The notes under the pieces were generated by a model, which was not told the DNA's origin, made no database searches, and saw nothing but the letters and a program-made list of their open reading frames with translations. 64,000 nt of DNA from Bythopirellula sp041737835. Lineage in GTDB: Bacteria > Planctomycetota > Planctomycetia > Pirellulales > Lacipirellulaceae. Within the stretch, counting starts at the first letter, position 1, and each line of letters opens with the position of its first letter. Shown piece after piece: positions 17,372-27,357 of the stretch. The stretch lies in NCBI GenBank assembly GCA_041737835.1, contig JBGSQY010000022.1; one strand, given 5' to 3'. Made by a program: the position numbers and the translations under genes.

Positions 17372-20191
17372 TCAAGCCCCAATCATCTCAGCAATCGTCT
17401 TACGCGCGACTTCCAGTGCTTCGGGCAGACGCTTGGGTTCTTTGCCACCGGCTTGAGCTAGGTCGGGTCTGCCGCCGCCGCCGCCGCCGAGGGCTTGGGC
17501 GACGGGTTTGATCCAGTTGCCGGCGTGGCCGCCGCGGGCTTGGAGTTCTTTCGACACACCGGCCACGAGCGTGACTTTGTCGTCCCCTTCGCTGCTGGCC
17601 AAGAGCACCGCGCTGAGCCCCACTTTTTGACGGATCTGGTCGATCAGTTGCCGCATGAGGTTCGATTCCACCGTGGGGGCCTCGGCCACGATCACGGTCA
17701 CGTCGCCCACTTGGGTGGCTTTTTCGAGCAAGCTCTCGGCGGTGATGGGGCCCGCCGCGGCGCGTTGCGCGAGCCGTTCTTGCAAGTGGTACACGTCTTC
17801 TTGAATCGCGGCCAAACGTTCCGGCACATTGAGCGGCGACACCGATAGGAGCTTGGCAACTTCGGCGAGAATCGCTTTCGCGGCGGCGGGCTTGGGGGCT
17901 TCCTGGCTGATGTTGGTGGCCATGCCGCTGCCACCGACGTTGGGGAGCGTGCCGCCCGAGGCCAATAGCTTCTTTAGATCGCGTTGCTTATCGAGCAGCT
18001 CGGACGCGTTCACGGCTAATGCCAACTGTGCGCAGCCAATGGTCTCGGCCGCTTTGTGAACGGCATCAAGGGTTTGCTGCGCGTGCTCGGCAGCGCGTTT
18101 GCCCGTCAAGGCAACAATCCGCCGCGTACCGGCCGAAACACCTTCTTCGCTGAGGACTTCAAACGATTGCACTTCGCGGGTGTTGTTCAGATGAGTGCCG
18201 CCGCAAAGTTCCTTGCTGAAGGAGCCCATCGAAACCATCCGCACGGGGTCGGGATACTTTTCGCCGAAGAGCATCATCGCCCCCTGCTTGCGAGCCTCGG
18301 CCAGTGGCAAGGTCTCCCACTTCACGGGCTCGGCGGCGGCAATGTGCTTGGCGACGTCTTGATTGATCGAAACAAGCTGCTCGGTCGTCACCGGGCTGAG
18401 ATTCGTAAAGTCGAAACGCAACCAATCGTCGTCGACTTTACTCCCCTGTTGTTGGGCGTGCGTGCCCAAATGCTTTTGCAGCGCGTGATGCAAAATGTGC
18501 GTGGCCGAGTGCGCGCGGCGGATGCCTTGTCGGCGTTCGACGTCGACAATGGCCTTCACCTTCGAGCCTTCGTGAATGACTCCCTTGGTCAATTGACCGA
18601 TGTGAACGATGAGCTGGCCATCTTTTTGCGTGTCGGTGACTTTGAATTCAAAGCCATCACCGACGAGTTTGCCCGCATCGCCGACTTGGCCACCACTCTC
18701 ACCATAAAAAGGCGTTTGATCGAGCACGACGCGCACGGCCGTGTGGCTCAGATCGTCGAGCATATCGCACAGATGATCTTCGGGGGCTTGGCCCACGATG
18801 ATGCCTTTCACGATGGCATCGGCTTCATTTGTTTCGTAACCCAGGAACGCAGTGCTGTGGAGGGCATGCTTGAGCGAATCGATCGGGCCCTTGGCACCCA
18901 TGACGGTGTGTTGCACCTTGCCCGACGCTTCGCCGTGCAGTTCCATGGCGTGCTTGTAGCCATCCCAATCGAAAGCCAGATTGTGCTCCGCGGCGAGGGC
19001 TTCAAACAACTCGGGCGGCACGCCGAAGGTTTGATACAACTCCGCGGCAATCTCGCCTTCGACCTTCACGCGGTTATGGCTGCGCATGTCGTCGAACACG
19101 CGCTCGATGCGATTGAGACCCGCGTCAATCGTGCCGAAGAAGTTGGCTTCTTCTTGTTGGATGACTCGCGCGACGCGATCTGTCGTTTCGGTCAGTTCGG
19201 GATAGGCGCTTTTCATGGCCGCAACAACGGCCGGCACGAGCTTGTACAGGAACGGATCGCGTAAGCCCATTTGATGGCCATCGAGCACGGCCCGACGGAG
19301 CAAACGCTTCACGACATATTTTTCTTTGTTCGCGCCGGGGTAAACATTTTCATGCACCGCGAAAGTACACGCGCGGATGTGATCGGTGATCCGACGGCAG
19401 CGGCGGCCTGCTTCGCTATCGAGGCTGTACTTTACGCCGCACACTTCGGCAGCGGCTTCGACGATCGGAAAGAGCGTGTCGATGTGATAGTTGGTCGGCA
19501 CGCCTTGCAGCGTGGCGGCGGCACGTTCCAACCCCATGCCGGTGTCGATGTTTTTGGATGGCAGAGGCCGCAGATTGTTGGGTGGATCGCCCACGCGGTT
19601 GAATTGTGTGAATACGAGGTTCCAGATTTCGACCGACTTGCCGCTGTCGGGGTGGAAATAGATTTCACTGCACGGCCCGCACACGCCGTCGGGCCCCGCG
19701 CTGGGGGCGCTGGCTGGCCAGAAGTTTTCCCCTTCGTCGAGCCGTTCGATACGGTTGCCGGGGAGTCCAATTTCATTGGCCCAGATGTTCGCGGCTTCGT
19801 CGTCGTCGAGATAAACGGTGACGCTCAATCGCTCGGGCGCCATCCCGAGCCACTTTCTGTCGGTCAGGAATTCCCACGCCCAGTTGATCGCTTCGCGTTT
19901 GAAATAGTCGCCGAAGCTGAAGTTGCCCAGCATTTCAAAAAACGTGTGGTGATAAGCCGTGCGGCCGACGTTATCGATATCGCCGGTGCGCAAGCATTTT
20001 TGGCAGCTGGTGGCGCGAGTGTAATCCAGTTTCACCTTGCCGAGGAAATGATCCTTGAATTGGTTCATGCCGGCGGGAGTGAACAGCACCGACGGATCCC
20101 ACGTGGGGACCAGCACGTCGCTGGCCACGCGGGTGTGTCCCTTGGATTCAAAAAACGCCAAATACTTTTCGCGAAGTTCGTCGGTTTTCAT
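17372..20191 (-). CDS. alaS: Alanyl-tRNA synthetase
   Basis: A 939-aa class II synthetase that charges tRNA-Ala. The start MKTDELREKYLAFFESKGHTR and the motif 2 region RTAYHHTFFEMLGNFSFGDY are typical. The editing domain carries the metal site HSATHILHHAL (HxxxH) and CGGTH, needed to clear Ser/Gly from mischarged tRNA. The C-terminal C-Ala domain has the Gly-rich AQALGGGGGGRPDLAQAGG. It is slightly longer than the usual 870-890 aa because of an insert of Ala/Pro-rich sequence around residues 750-790 (GGTLPNVGGSGMATN). It ends a minus-strand pair with a Uma2 gene on its upstream side. Confidence 0.97.
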   Translation of the reverse strand: MKTDELREKYLAFFESKGHTRVASDVLVPTWDPSVLFTPAGMNQFKDHFLGKVKLDYTRATSCQKCLRTGDIDNVGRTAYHHTFFEMLGNFSFGDYFKREAINWAWEFLTDRKWLGMAPERLSVTVYLDDDEAANIWANEIGLPGNRIERLDEGENFWPASAPSAGPDGVCGPCSEIYFHPDSGKSVEIWNLVFTQFNRVGDPPNNLRPLPSKNIDTGMGLERAAATLQGVPTNYHIDTLFPIVEAAAEVCGVKYSLDSEAGRRCRRITDHIRACTFAVHENVYPGANKEKYVVKRLLRRAVLDGHQMGLRDPFLYKLVPAVVAAMKSAYPELTETTDRVARVIQQEEANFFGTIDAGLNRIERVFDDMRSHNRVKVEGEIAAELYQTFGVPPELFEALAAEHNLAFDWDGYKHAMELHGEASGKVQHTVMGAKGPIDSLKHALHSTAFLGYETNEADAIVKGIIVGQAPEDHLCDMLDDLSHTAVRVVLDQTPFYGESGGQVGDAGKLVGDGFEFKVTDTQKDGQLIVHIGQLTKGVIHEGSKVKAIVDVERRQGIRRAHSATHILHHALQKHLGTHAQQQGSKVDDDWLRFDFTNLSPVTTEQLVSINQDVAKHIAAAEPVKWETLPLAEARKQGAMMLFGEKYPDPVRMVSMGSFSKELCGGTHLNNTREVQSFEVLSEEGVSAGTRRIVALTGKRAAEHAQQTLDAVHKAAETIGCAQLALAVNASELLDKQRDLKKLLASGGTLPNVGGSGMATNISQEAPKPAAAKAILAEVAKLLSVSPLNVPERLAAIQEDVYHLQERLAQRAAAGPITAESLLEKATQVGDVTVIVAEAPTVESNLMRQLIDQIRQKVGLSAVLLASSEGDDKVTLVAGVSKELQARGGHAGNWIKPVAQALGGGGGGRPDLAQAGGKEPKRLPEALEVARKTIAEMIGA

Positions 20192-20299
20192 AACGGCAAG
20201 ATGCGAGAGGACAGTGGTCGGAAATCGGGGAAATGGAATCCCTGAATATACCGCGAGAAAGCCAAAAGCGGCAGGGCAAGAGTTGGCTTGAAGCAGCCG

Positions 20300-20899
20300 C
20301 TATTTTTCCGTCGGCACGTCGACTTCAGGCGGAAATTCCACCTTGGCATAGATGTCGGCGAGCGGCAGGCGACAACCCACGGTCGAGAGTTCGATCACGG
20401 CATCGAGCCCCGAGGCATCGTCGAGGACCCACTGTCCTTGTTCGTTCAAGCTGAAGCGGTCGACATGGGCACGATCTTGCGAGATGAGCACGTATTCTCG
20501 CAGCGAAGGGATCGTGCGATACATCTCAAACTTTTTTCCGCGGTCGTACTTCTCGGTGGAATCGGAAAGGACTTCGATGATAACTTGGGGATTGAGAAGC
20601 GTATCAAATTCTTTGTCCAAGAAACGCGGCTGGTTGCAATTGATCGCAATGTCGGGGTAAGTGTAAAGTGTCGTCAGTTGCACTTTCACCCGCATGTCGT
20701 TGGCGAAGGCTTCACAATCTCGGTCTTTCAATTGATTGTACAAGCAACCAGAAACATTGAATGTAATGCGATTGTGCTGTCGACTCGCCCCGCTCATGGC
20801 GAAGATTTCGCCGCGATAGAACTCGTGCTTTGTTTCGGCAGCGCGTTCGAAAGCCAAATATTCGGCTTCCGTGTATCGGCGTTGTGGGGCTGTGGACAT
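20300..20899 (-). CDS. Uma2 family (DUF820) putative PD-(D/E)XK endonuclease
   Basis: A 199-aa protein of the Uma2 fold. The nuclease-like core shows YPDIAINC (Asp), VIIEVLSDST (Glu) and TEKYDRGKKFEMYRTIPSLREYVLI, the standard order for the family. Uma2 proteins are abundant in cyanobacteria and planctomycetes; their substrate is unknown. It is encoded upstream of alaS on the same strand, with 108 nt between them, but a functional link is not implied. Confidence 0.85.
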   Translation of the reverse strand: MSTAPQRRYTEAEYLAFERAAETKHEFYRGEIFAMSGASRQHNRITFNVSGCLYNQLKDRDCEAFANDMRVKVQLTTLYTYPDIAINCNQPRFLDKEFDTLLNPQVIIEVLSDSTEKYDRGKKFEMYRTIPSLREYVLISQDRAHVDRFSLNEQGQWVLDDASGLDAVIELSTVGCRLPLADIYAKVEFPPEVDVPTEK

Positions 20900-21016
20900 T
20901 ACTTAATTATAGCGAATCCCCTGCACCATGCCGAGAGATTTCCCCTCCCGCATGATTCCCTGCCCTTTTATACTCATATCTTAACTTGTCGGGCTTACAG
21001 AACAGGGAGTTGTGCT

Positions 21017-21790
21017 ATGAGTGAAGAACCTACCGCGGAAGGTCCCCGCTGGCGGCCCCTTGATCGGACGGAACGCCGGGTGCTGGGGGTTTTGATCGAG
21101 AAAGCCAAAACGACGCCGGACAACTATCCGTTGTCGCTCAACGCGTTGACCAATGGTTGCAATCAAAAGAGTAATCGCTTTCCACAGATGCAGCTGGAAG
21201 AATCGGATGTCGAAGACGCCCTCGAACGCTTACGCAAGATGAAAGCAGCGGCTGAGATTCAAGGGGATGGTCGCGTCGACAAGTTTCGCCACTTAGCCTA
21301 CGAGTGGTTGGGTGTCGATAAGAAAGAGCTCGCCGTAATGGGAGAGTTGCTGTTGCGTGGCGCGCAAACGATTGGTGAACTACGCGCTCGCGCCTCGCGG
21401 ATGGAACCGATCCCGGGGATCTCGGATTTGCGGCCGCTGGTGGAAAGCCTGCGCAAGAAAAAGCTGATCATTCTGCTCACGCCGCCGGGACGCGGCTGCG
21501 TGCTGACTCATGCGCTGTATCAAGATCAGGAATTGGCGAAGGTTCGCGCTGAGCATGGCAACATAACCGTCGGGGACGAGCCGTTCACCGACGATGAGGA
21601 TGCACCGTCTGCACCTGTGGCAGCCTTTGTTCAGCGCCCGAGTGTGAGTTCTTCACCTAGCGCTGCCCCGTCGAACGCACCTACGATTGATTTCCGTTCG
21701 GAGCTCGCCGAGTTGCGTGAAGAACTGACCAATGAGATCAGCCAGTTGCGCCGCGAACTCGACGATCTTAAGCAGCAATTGGGCGTGTAG
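21017..21790 (+). CDS. yceH: YceH family (DUF480) protein
   Basis: A 257-aa soluble protein with two winged-helix DUF480 repeats: RTERRVLGVLIEKAKTTPDNYPLSLNAL at the start and MGELLLRGAQTIGELRARASRM in the second half. After a Ser/Pro/Ala linker it ends in a Leu/Glu coiled coil (LAELREELTNEISQLRRELDDL) not found in the shorter E. coli protein. The ATG at 21017 is preceded by GGGAG at 7 nt; the frame is open far upstream but overlaps the Uma2 gene. Its 3' end overlaps that of the convergent MFS gene by 23 nt. Confidence 0.85.
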   Translation: MSEEPTAEGPRWRPLDRTERRVLGVLIEKAKTTPDNYPLSLNALTNGCNQKSNRFPQMQLEESDVEDALERLRKMKAAAEIQGDGRVDKFRHLAYEWLGVDKKELAVMGELLLRGAQTIGELRARASRMEPIPGISDLRPLVESLRKKKLIILLTPPGRGCVLTHALYQDQELAKVRAEHGNITVGDEPFTDDEDAPSAPVAAFVQRPSVSSSPSAAPSNAPTIDFRSELAELREELTNEISQLRRELDDLKQQLGV

Positions 21791-23123
21791 CTGCCGCTTC
21801 TTGCTCGATCACTCGCGCAGTGCGCGGTGGAGTGGCCCACAACGCCGCGATGGCGGTGATGACCGACAATCCCGCGAACAACCAGAGCGAATAGCCAAAG
21901 CCGCCGAGGTAATCCGCGCTCACGCCCATAATCACGGGGCCGATGGCGCTCGCTGCCACGGCGATCGTGAGCGATAGACCGCGGATTTTTCCTAGATGCG
22001 TGCGGCCAAAATAGCGGGCCCACACCGTCGCTGAAACCACGGAAATCATCCCCTGCCCGCAGCCAAACACGCCGTAGCCGAGCAGCAGCGTCGAGAGCGA
22101 AGTCGGCTCGGAAAGAATCACGCAGCAGAGCCCCATCAGGGCCATCGCCGACATCAACAGCCAACGCATCGTTAAGCGATCGGCCAGTACTCCGCCGACG
22201 AGTTGTGTCATAGCCGTCACGAGGGCCATCACCGTGATCGCGCGGGTGGAGTCTTGAATGCGAAAGCCGCTGGCTTGAAACAAGGCTACGAGATGAAAGA
22301 TCAAGGCCGTTCCAATCATTGACCACATGCCAGTCGTTGTCAGCAACAGCCAATAAGACCGGTGTTGCATCGCTTCGCGGATCGTGAATTCATTGCCGTA
22401 GCTGAACGGTTTGTAACGCAGGGAAGCATGAAAGCGCATCCCGTCGGGAACCTGTCCGATTTCGTGCGGTGATTGTCGAAAGAAGATCGCCATTAAAGGG
22501 AGAAAGCAACCGGCAATGATCGCGGCGAAGACGAGATATGTTCCCCGCCAGCCCACGGATTCAATTAATAACACGATGGCCGTCGGAATCGCGGCCGACG
22601 CTCCGGCCATGGCGATTTGGGCGGCACTGCTGGCCGTGCCCAAGCGGCAATCGAACCACGCGGCCAAGCTATTGTTGGCGAGCAAGGTCATCGTGCCGGG
22701 GCCGAAGAATCGCAGCAGCGTAAAAGCGATGAACAGAGTGAAGATGCCTGTGGCTTGCGCGGCGAACGCGCAGGCGATGCCCATCGCGGTGAATCCCACG
22801 ATGGTCATGATTCGCAGGCCCCAGCGGTCGATCATCGCGCCGATGAACGTCAGCCCCACCGAGGCCAAGAGCGTGGCAAACAGGTACGCCGCGGACAACG
22901 CGGTTTTGCTCATGCCGAATTCGGCGATGAAGGCTTCGTTGAAGTAGCTCACGCCGAAGGTTTGCCCCGGGCTGGTGGTGAGCATCATCAAGAAGGCCAA
23001 CGGCAAAATCACCCAACCATAGAAGATCGGCTGAGATTCGTCGTAGGTCCGGGTGGCCAATCCTCGGTTGCTCAAGGGAGTGGCCGCTAATATTTCCGTC
23101 AATTCAGCAGAAGGTGTCGACAT
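21768..23123 (-). CDS. MFS transporter
   Basis: A 451-aa protein with twelve predicted helices. The loop between helices 2 and 3 has the MFS signature as GAMIDRWGLRIMTI, and the second half begins with a 12-helix-type repeat (GGVLADRLTMRWLL). The general type is that of monocarboxylate or oxalate/formate-like carriers, but the substrate cannot be read. The frame extends further upstream, but the ATG at 23123 (MSTPSAELTEI) leaves a short cytoplasmic N-terminus and is chosen; no clear ribosome binding site is seen. Confidence 0.82.
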   Translation of the reverse strand: MSTPSAELTEILAATPLSNRGLATRTYDESQPIFYGWVILPLAFLMMLTTSPGQTFGVSYFNEAFIAEFGMSKTALSAAYLFATLLASVGLTFIGAMIDRWGLRIMTIVGFTAMGIACAFAAQATGIFTLFIAFTLLRFFGPGTMTLLANNSLAAWFDCRLGTASSAAQIAMAGASAAIPTAIVLLIESVGWRGTYLVFAAIIAGCFLPLMAIFFRQSPHEIGQVPDGMRFHASLRYKPFSYGNEFTIREAMQHRSYWLLLTTTGMWSMIGTALIFHLVALFQASGFRIQDSTRAITVMALVTAMTQLVGGVLADRLTMRWLLMSAMALMGLCCVILSEPTSLSTLLLGYGVFGCGQGMISVVSATVWARYFGRTHLGKIRGLSLTIAVAASAIGPVIMGVSADYLGGFGYSLWLFAGLSVITAIAALWATPPRTARVIEQEAAATRPIAA

Positions 23124-23369
23124 CGAAATTATGCGAATTCGCGGCACGGTCGTGATGCGAATCGCGCTTAGCTTCCTATCCAGATTGATCCAGGTTGTCC
23201 CACAAAGGGTCGAGACACTAGCGCATCGATCCTGGTTCGGCAAGATCACTATCGAGGGTGAAACGTGGCGTAGTATTTGTTATTCTAATGATGTTCGTGA
23301 ATCCGCCGCCGTGTGCAGCTATCACGGCTTGAGGGCTTTCCGCAACCATCGAATTCCACGCAGCAGATT

Positions 23370-24446
23370 ATGGCGTCGGCTCCATCAATTGAGGACGAAC
23401 CACCACGCAGAGGCAATCGTGCTGCCATTGTTGTCGGCTGGATGCACGATCATTTTTTATGGCTGCTCGTGGGGTGCTATCTGCTGGCGGCGGTTGTGCC
23501 TGGTCCGGGTTTGATGCTACGGCAGTTTTCCTGGGGAAGTTCTGATGCCGGTGAAATCACCGTGCCGGTGTTGCTATTAACGCTGTTACTATTTTGCGCG
23601 GCGGCGGTCGTCCGCTGGGAACAAGTGTGGCATCTGATGGAGCGGCCCGGAATTATCGTGATCGCGTTGATCGCCACGTGGCTCGTGCCTTGTCTGTTTG
23701 TCACGGTGTTGGGTGGATCGCTGCCCCGTTTCTTTGCCAGCGAAGCGACCAGCGAACTGTTGGTGGGACTGGCGCTCGTGGCGGCAATGCCGGTGGCGAA
23801 TTCCTCGGTGGCGTGGACGCAAAACTCGCGCGGCAACGTGGCCCTAGGGTTGGGATTGATCGTGCTCACCATCGTGATCAGCCCGATCGCCACGCCGCAG
23901 ATGCTCAAGCTGATGGGGCTTGCGCTCTCGGATGAAGCCACCGAGCAATGCGAAGAACTTGTGAAGCGCTTTTCGGGGGCGTTTTTTATCGTGTGGGTGA
24001 TTTTGCCGTCGCTCGCCGGAATGTTATTTAACCGCCTGGTCGGCGCGGAGGGGATTCAGAAAAATCGCGGGGCGATTCGGCTCGTGAGTGCGATCGCGCT
24101 GTTGGCACTCAATTACACGAACGCTTCGCTCGCCATGCCGCAGGTGTTTGAACGGGCGGCCCTGCAGATGATCGCCTTGGCATCGCTGCTGGCAATTTCG
24201 CTGCAATTGCTGGGAGTCCTCACGGCTTGGGTGATGTCGCGCGTGATTGCGCTCGACAAGGAATCGACGATCGCACTGGTGTTCGCTTTCAGCATGAAGC
24301 ATACGGGCGTAGCCTTGGTGCTGGCGGGGGTCGTGCTGGAAAGCAAACCGCGCGTGGTACTGTTGATTGTCATGGCCACGCTGCTGCAACACATTCTGGC
24401 CGCGATTGTCGATTGGACGATCGCGCGGATGAAACCGGCCACCTAG
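23370..24446 (+). CDS. Bile acid:sodium symporter (BASS) family transporter
   Basis: A 358-aa integral membrane protein with about ten helices. The BASS-type crossover segments appear as LVAAMPVANSSVAW and FAFSMKHTGVAL, which carry the sodium-site residues. The substrate is not determined by sequence; bacterial members take up bile acids, pyruvate or other organic acids. The ATG at 23370 is preferred to one at 23313. The TAG stop at 24444-24446 belongs to the CTAGCC foot of a repeat element. Confidence 0.8.
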   Translation: MASAPSIEDEPPRRGNRAAIVVGWMHDHFLWLLVGCYLLAAVVPGPGLMLRQFSWGSSDAGEITVPVLLLTLLLFCAAAVVRWEQVWHLMERPGIIVIALIATWLVPCLFVTVLGGSLPRFFASEATSELLVGLALVAAMPVANSSVAWTQNSRGNVALGLGLIVLTIVISPIATPQMLKLMGLALSDEATEQCEELVKRFSGAFFIVWVILPSLAGMLFNRLVGAEGIQKNRGAIRLVSAIALLALNYTNASLAMPQVFERAALQMIALASLLAISLQLLGVLTAWVMSRVIALDKESTIALVFAFSMKHTGVALVLAGVVLESKPRVVLLIVMATLLQHILAAIVDWTIARMKPAT

Positions 24447-24499
24447 CCGGCCCGCCACGCGAGCCGGGAAAGACACGGATCGCATTGCGATCCGGCTAG
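24443..24499. repeat. 57-bp TAGCC-foot element at the end of the BASS gene
   Basis: The element has inverted ends, CTAGCCGG on the left and CCGGCTAG on the right. Read on the minus strand it starts CTAGCC, then arms GGATCGC and GCGATCC with loop AAT, then TCTTTCC and a GC-rich right half. It aligns over its whole length, about three quarters identical, with 35270-35325 on the plus strand. The left end supplies the stop codon of the BASS gene. Confidence 0.8.
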
Positions 24500-24503
24500 A
24501 GTA

Positions 24504-27266
24504 CTACTGAATCGCCGGTTGCTGCACCAGCACCGTCCAACGAGCTGGTAAGACCTTGGGCGTTTCGGTCATAACATCCTGAACCTTGTACTCCACAGCC
24601 TGGAAGGCCCCCCAGTACGTCGTTTCGGGATTGATCGAGAGCGGATCGTGATAGCCGGCGATAAAATGGTCGGTGCCTGCATCCATCGCGGTGAGCACTT
24701 GGGGGCTGACTCGTGGCGGGTTGTCTTTGTCTTTCCACACCGAGAGTAGTGGGTGATTGAGAATCAGACCACGCTCTGGAATTGACTCGTCGGTGGCTTT
24801 GTTAGTCACTAAGTAATCGTTGCGTAGATCAACCAGCACAATATCCTTGCCACGTTGCAGATTCGTGTTGAGCACTTCAAAGTCGCCCAGATCGACCGAC
24901 ATCGCCAGCACACCGATCACCTTGCGAGTTTCCTCGGCCGTCGGCTGAGTCCAGATTGGCACGGAGAACGCCACGCGAAGCCTGCCTGTCGTGTCACTCT
25001 GATAAACGGTCGAGATATGCGGCTCTTGAATCGGAGCGATGCGCTTTTGCTCGGCAACTTCCCCCTCGGCAAGCGGGTCGATCTCAGGCAACTCTTTCTC
25101 TTGGCCGTGGAAGTAATCGCGGTGGGCATAGTTCTGCAAGAAACTGTCGACGGGTTGCTTGGTCTCCGGATCGATCAGCGGATGGCGGGCGATTTGCCTC
25201 CCTTCCAAATCGACGATGAACCAACTGTCGGAGCGGGCCGTGTCCATGTTGTTCTGGCGATGCTCTCTGATCCACTCGGCCAGACGATAGGTTTGCAAAT
25301 CTTCACGGGCTTTATCGGCATCAAAGTATTCCACGTCGTAGATGACGGCCGCTTCGGCGACGGCTGACTGCAGAATAGCGAAACGCTTTTCGATCTCGGC
25401 CCCCACGATCTTGGCGGCTTGCTCCGCTGAGCTGGGGAGATTATTGCGGGCTTGCTCCATGGCATTCGCGATTGTTTGCTGCCGTGATAGCTGCATCGAC
25501 CACAGCAAAGCCCCAATCGCACCAACGATGACCAAAAAGGGCACACCACGTTGCAGCAGCCAACGCCGCGAGGGCGACCATTCGCTGACCCAAGAAGAAT
25601 GAGTCCGTTTGGAACTCCACGTATCGAACTGAGCCCCCGAATCGATCCGCGTGTATTGCAATGCGCTGGGATGGCTGCCGGGGTCGAGATAGCCGTTCAC
25701 CAGCCCGGTGAGATTATGCCCTTCGCAGAACGGCGACAGCTCCGCGGCAACTTCCGCGGGAGTCGCGTAACGCTCTTCCGGTTTCTTGGCCAACATCTTT
25801 TCGATCACGTCCCACAACTTGCGGGGGATATTGTTCGTGCGAATCGGCGGGACGCGCGATTTCTCGTGCGCCTTTTCGGGGCGCAATTCCGAATCGTAGA
25901 ACGGCGGGTTGCCGGAGAGCAGGTGATAGAGTGTGCAGCCGAGGCTATAAATATCCGCGCGGATGTCGACGCTGGTGGTCTTCCATTGTTCGGGGGACAT
26001 ATACATGCCGGTCCCCATCGCTTTGTGATCGTAGCGTGTGAGACGTTCCTGGGAATCACCGGCCAATAGCGCCAAACCGAGGTCGAGAATCTTCACGACC
26101 CCTTCCACGGGCTCACCTGGATCAGAAGAGGTTTGCCCCGCCACGCCGTCGCTATCCATCAGCGTGATCATCAAGTTCGAAGGCTTGATGTCGCGATGGA
26201 CCATGCCGTTGCGATGGATGTATTGCAAACCACGGGCGGCCTGACGGACGATTTCGCACGCATCGGCCACGCTCAATCGCCCGCGCTGCTCAACGACATC
26301 TTGCACGGAAACGCCGTCGATGTACTCCATCACCAAGTAGTGCAAGCGGTCCGATGGCGATGACGAATCGATGGCCACCACGACGTTGCGGTGCTCGAGC
26401 GTGCCGATCGCTTTGATTTCTTGATAGAACCGACGGATAACATCGTCGTTACCCGCGGAAATGAATTGGGGCTTGATGACTTTGATTGCCCGCAGACGGC
26501 CAAACTGCGTGTGACGACCTTTATAAACGTCGCCCATGCCGCCACTGCCGAGCATCGCTTCCAGCTCGTAATTGCCCACGCGTTTGAGCATGGGAATTTC
26601 GGCCACCGCCGAGCCGCGCGATTCCCCCTGCCCTCCTCCTCCCAAGCCCGTGGGAATCACCGTCCACTGGCGGTCGGAGTGGCTGGAAGGTTGTTGCCGC
26701 AGTGGCCGCGGGCCGTGATCGTCGTACAGCATCTCGTGGACTTCGACATGGCCGATGCCCTTGAGATTCCGGCGTCCATGGAGATGAAAAGAAATGCCTT
26801 CGAGACCGATGTCATCGAGAATCGCCATCACGCTGCGCGAGACGAGTATCTGTCCGCCGGTGGCATGGTCATTCAGCCGCGAAGCATAGTCAACGCTCTT
26901 GCCAACGAAATTGTCAGGAGCCGCGGGATCAACTTGCGGCACGCCGACGTGCATGCTGATCCGCACCTCGACCTTGCCGCCACCGGGTGTATCGATGGGA
27001 TTGTCTTGATGACTTTTCTGCACGTCGGCCGCCCACGTCGCGGCGAGGATCGTGTTGTTGAACACCAGGAAGTGACCATCCCCCGCCGTCGAGACAACCC
27101 GGCCCGTGTTTTCGGCGAGGTTGGCTTCGATGAGTTCGCGATGGGGAATCAGGATTTGCTGAATGAACGCCATGTCGCGTTCGGTGACGCTCCGCCCCGA
27201 CATCTCGTTCTTGAGATCGACGCTGCGACAGATGTCGGTGAAGACGAAGGTCTTGAGCTCAGCCAT
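24504..27266 (-). CDS. Class III cyclase domain-Ser/Thr protein kinase-membrane-sensor fusion
   Basis: A 920-aa protein. Residues 1-185 form a class III nucleotidyl cyclase domain with metal-binding Asp 11 (FVFTDI) and Asp 63 (STAGDGHFLVF); the catalytic Asn position appears to be Asp 126 in SVDYASRL while Arg 130 is kept. Residues about 233-515 are a Hanks-type kinase: GSGGMGDVY, Lys 262, HRD at 357-359, DLG at 395, SPEQ. One membrane helix (about 575-591) follows, then some 325 extracytoplasmic residues that look like a Cache-type sensor. The kinase would thus be cytoplasmic and its sensor outside. No effector gene is adjacent. Confidence 0.82.
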   Translation of the reverse strand: MAELKTFVFTDICRSVDLKNEMSGRSVTERDMAFIQQILIPHRELIEANLAENTGRVVSTAGDGHFLVFNNTILAATWAADVQKSHQDNPIDTPGGGKVEVRISMHVGVPQVDPAAPDNFVGKSVDYASRLNDHATGGQILVSRSVMAILDDIGLEGISFHLHGRRNLKGIGHVEVHEMLYDDHGPRPLRQQPSSHSDRQWTVIPTGLGGGGQGESRGSAVAEIPMLKRVGNYELEAMLGSGGMGDVYKGRHTQFGRLRAIKVIKPQFISAGNDDVIRRFYQEIKAIGTLEHRNVVVAIDSSSPSDRLHYLVMEYIDGVSVQDVVEQRGRLSVADACEIVRQAARGLQYIHRNGMVHRDIKPSNLMITLMDSDGVAGQTSSDPGEPVEGVVKILDLGLALLAGDSQERLTRYDHKAMGTGMYMSPEQWKTTSVDIRADIYSLGCTLYHLLSGNPPFYDSELRPEKAHEKSRVPPIRTNNIPRKLWDVIEKMLAKKPEERYATPAEVAAELSPFCEGHNLTGLVNGYLDPGSHPSALQYTRIDSGAQFDTWSSKRTHSSWVSEWSPSRRWLLQRGVPFLVIVGAIGALLWSMQLSRQQTIANAMEQARNNLPSSAEQAAKIVGAEIEKRFAILQSAVAEAAVIYDVEYFDADKAREDLQTYRLAEWIREHRQNNMDTARSDSWFIVDLEGRQIARHPLIDPETKQPVDSFLQNYAHRDYFHGQEKELPEIDPLAEGEVAEQKRIAPIQEPHISTVYQSDTTGRLRVAFSVPIWTQPTAEETRKVIGVLAMSVDLGDFEVLNTNLQRGKDIVLVDLRNDYLVTNKATDESIPERGLILNHPLLSVWKDKDNPPRVSPQVLTAMDAGTDHFIAGYHDPLSINPETTYWGAFQAVEYKVQDVMTETPKVLPARWTVLVQQPAIQ

Positions 27267-27270
27267 AGTG

Positions 27271-27354
27271 AGGGGGCTGGGATCTAGGGATAGGGGATTG
27301 GATCATGCGATTTTGCTTTTCCCCAGTCCCTAGCCCCGAACTCCTAGTCCCCTT
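27271..27354. repeat. G-rich/C-rich inverted repeat
   Basis: A run of GGGGCTGGG/CTAGGGATAGGGG units (27271-27302) faces a run of CCCCAGTCCCTAGCCCC units (27322-27354) across about 20 nt. Similar low-complexity inverted blocks flank the IVP gene at 38990-39020 and 39411-39455. Located at the start side of the cyclase-kinase gene. Confidence 0.6.
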
Positions 27355-27357
27355 TGC

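Noticed and set aside
18056..19264. 402-aa ORF on the plus strand
   Set aside because: It lies wholly opposite alaS, whose motifs are unmistakable; it is a shadow of GC-rich codons.
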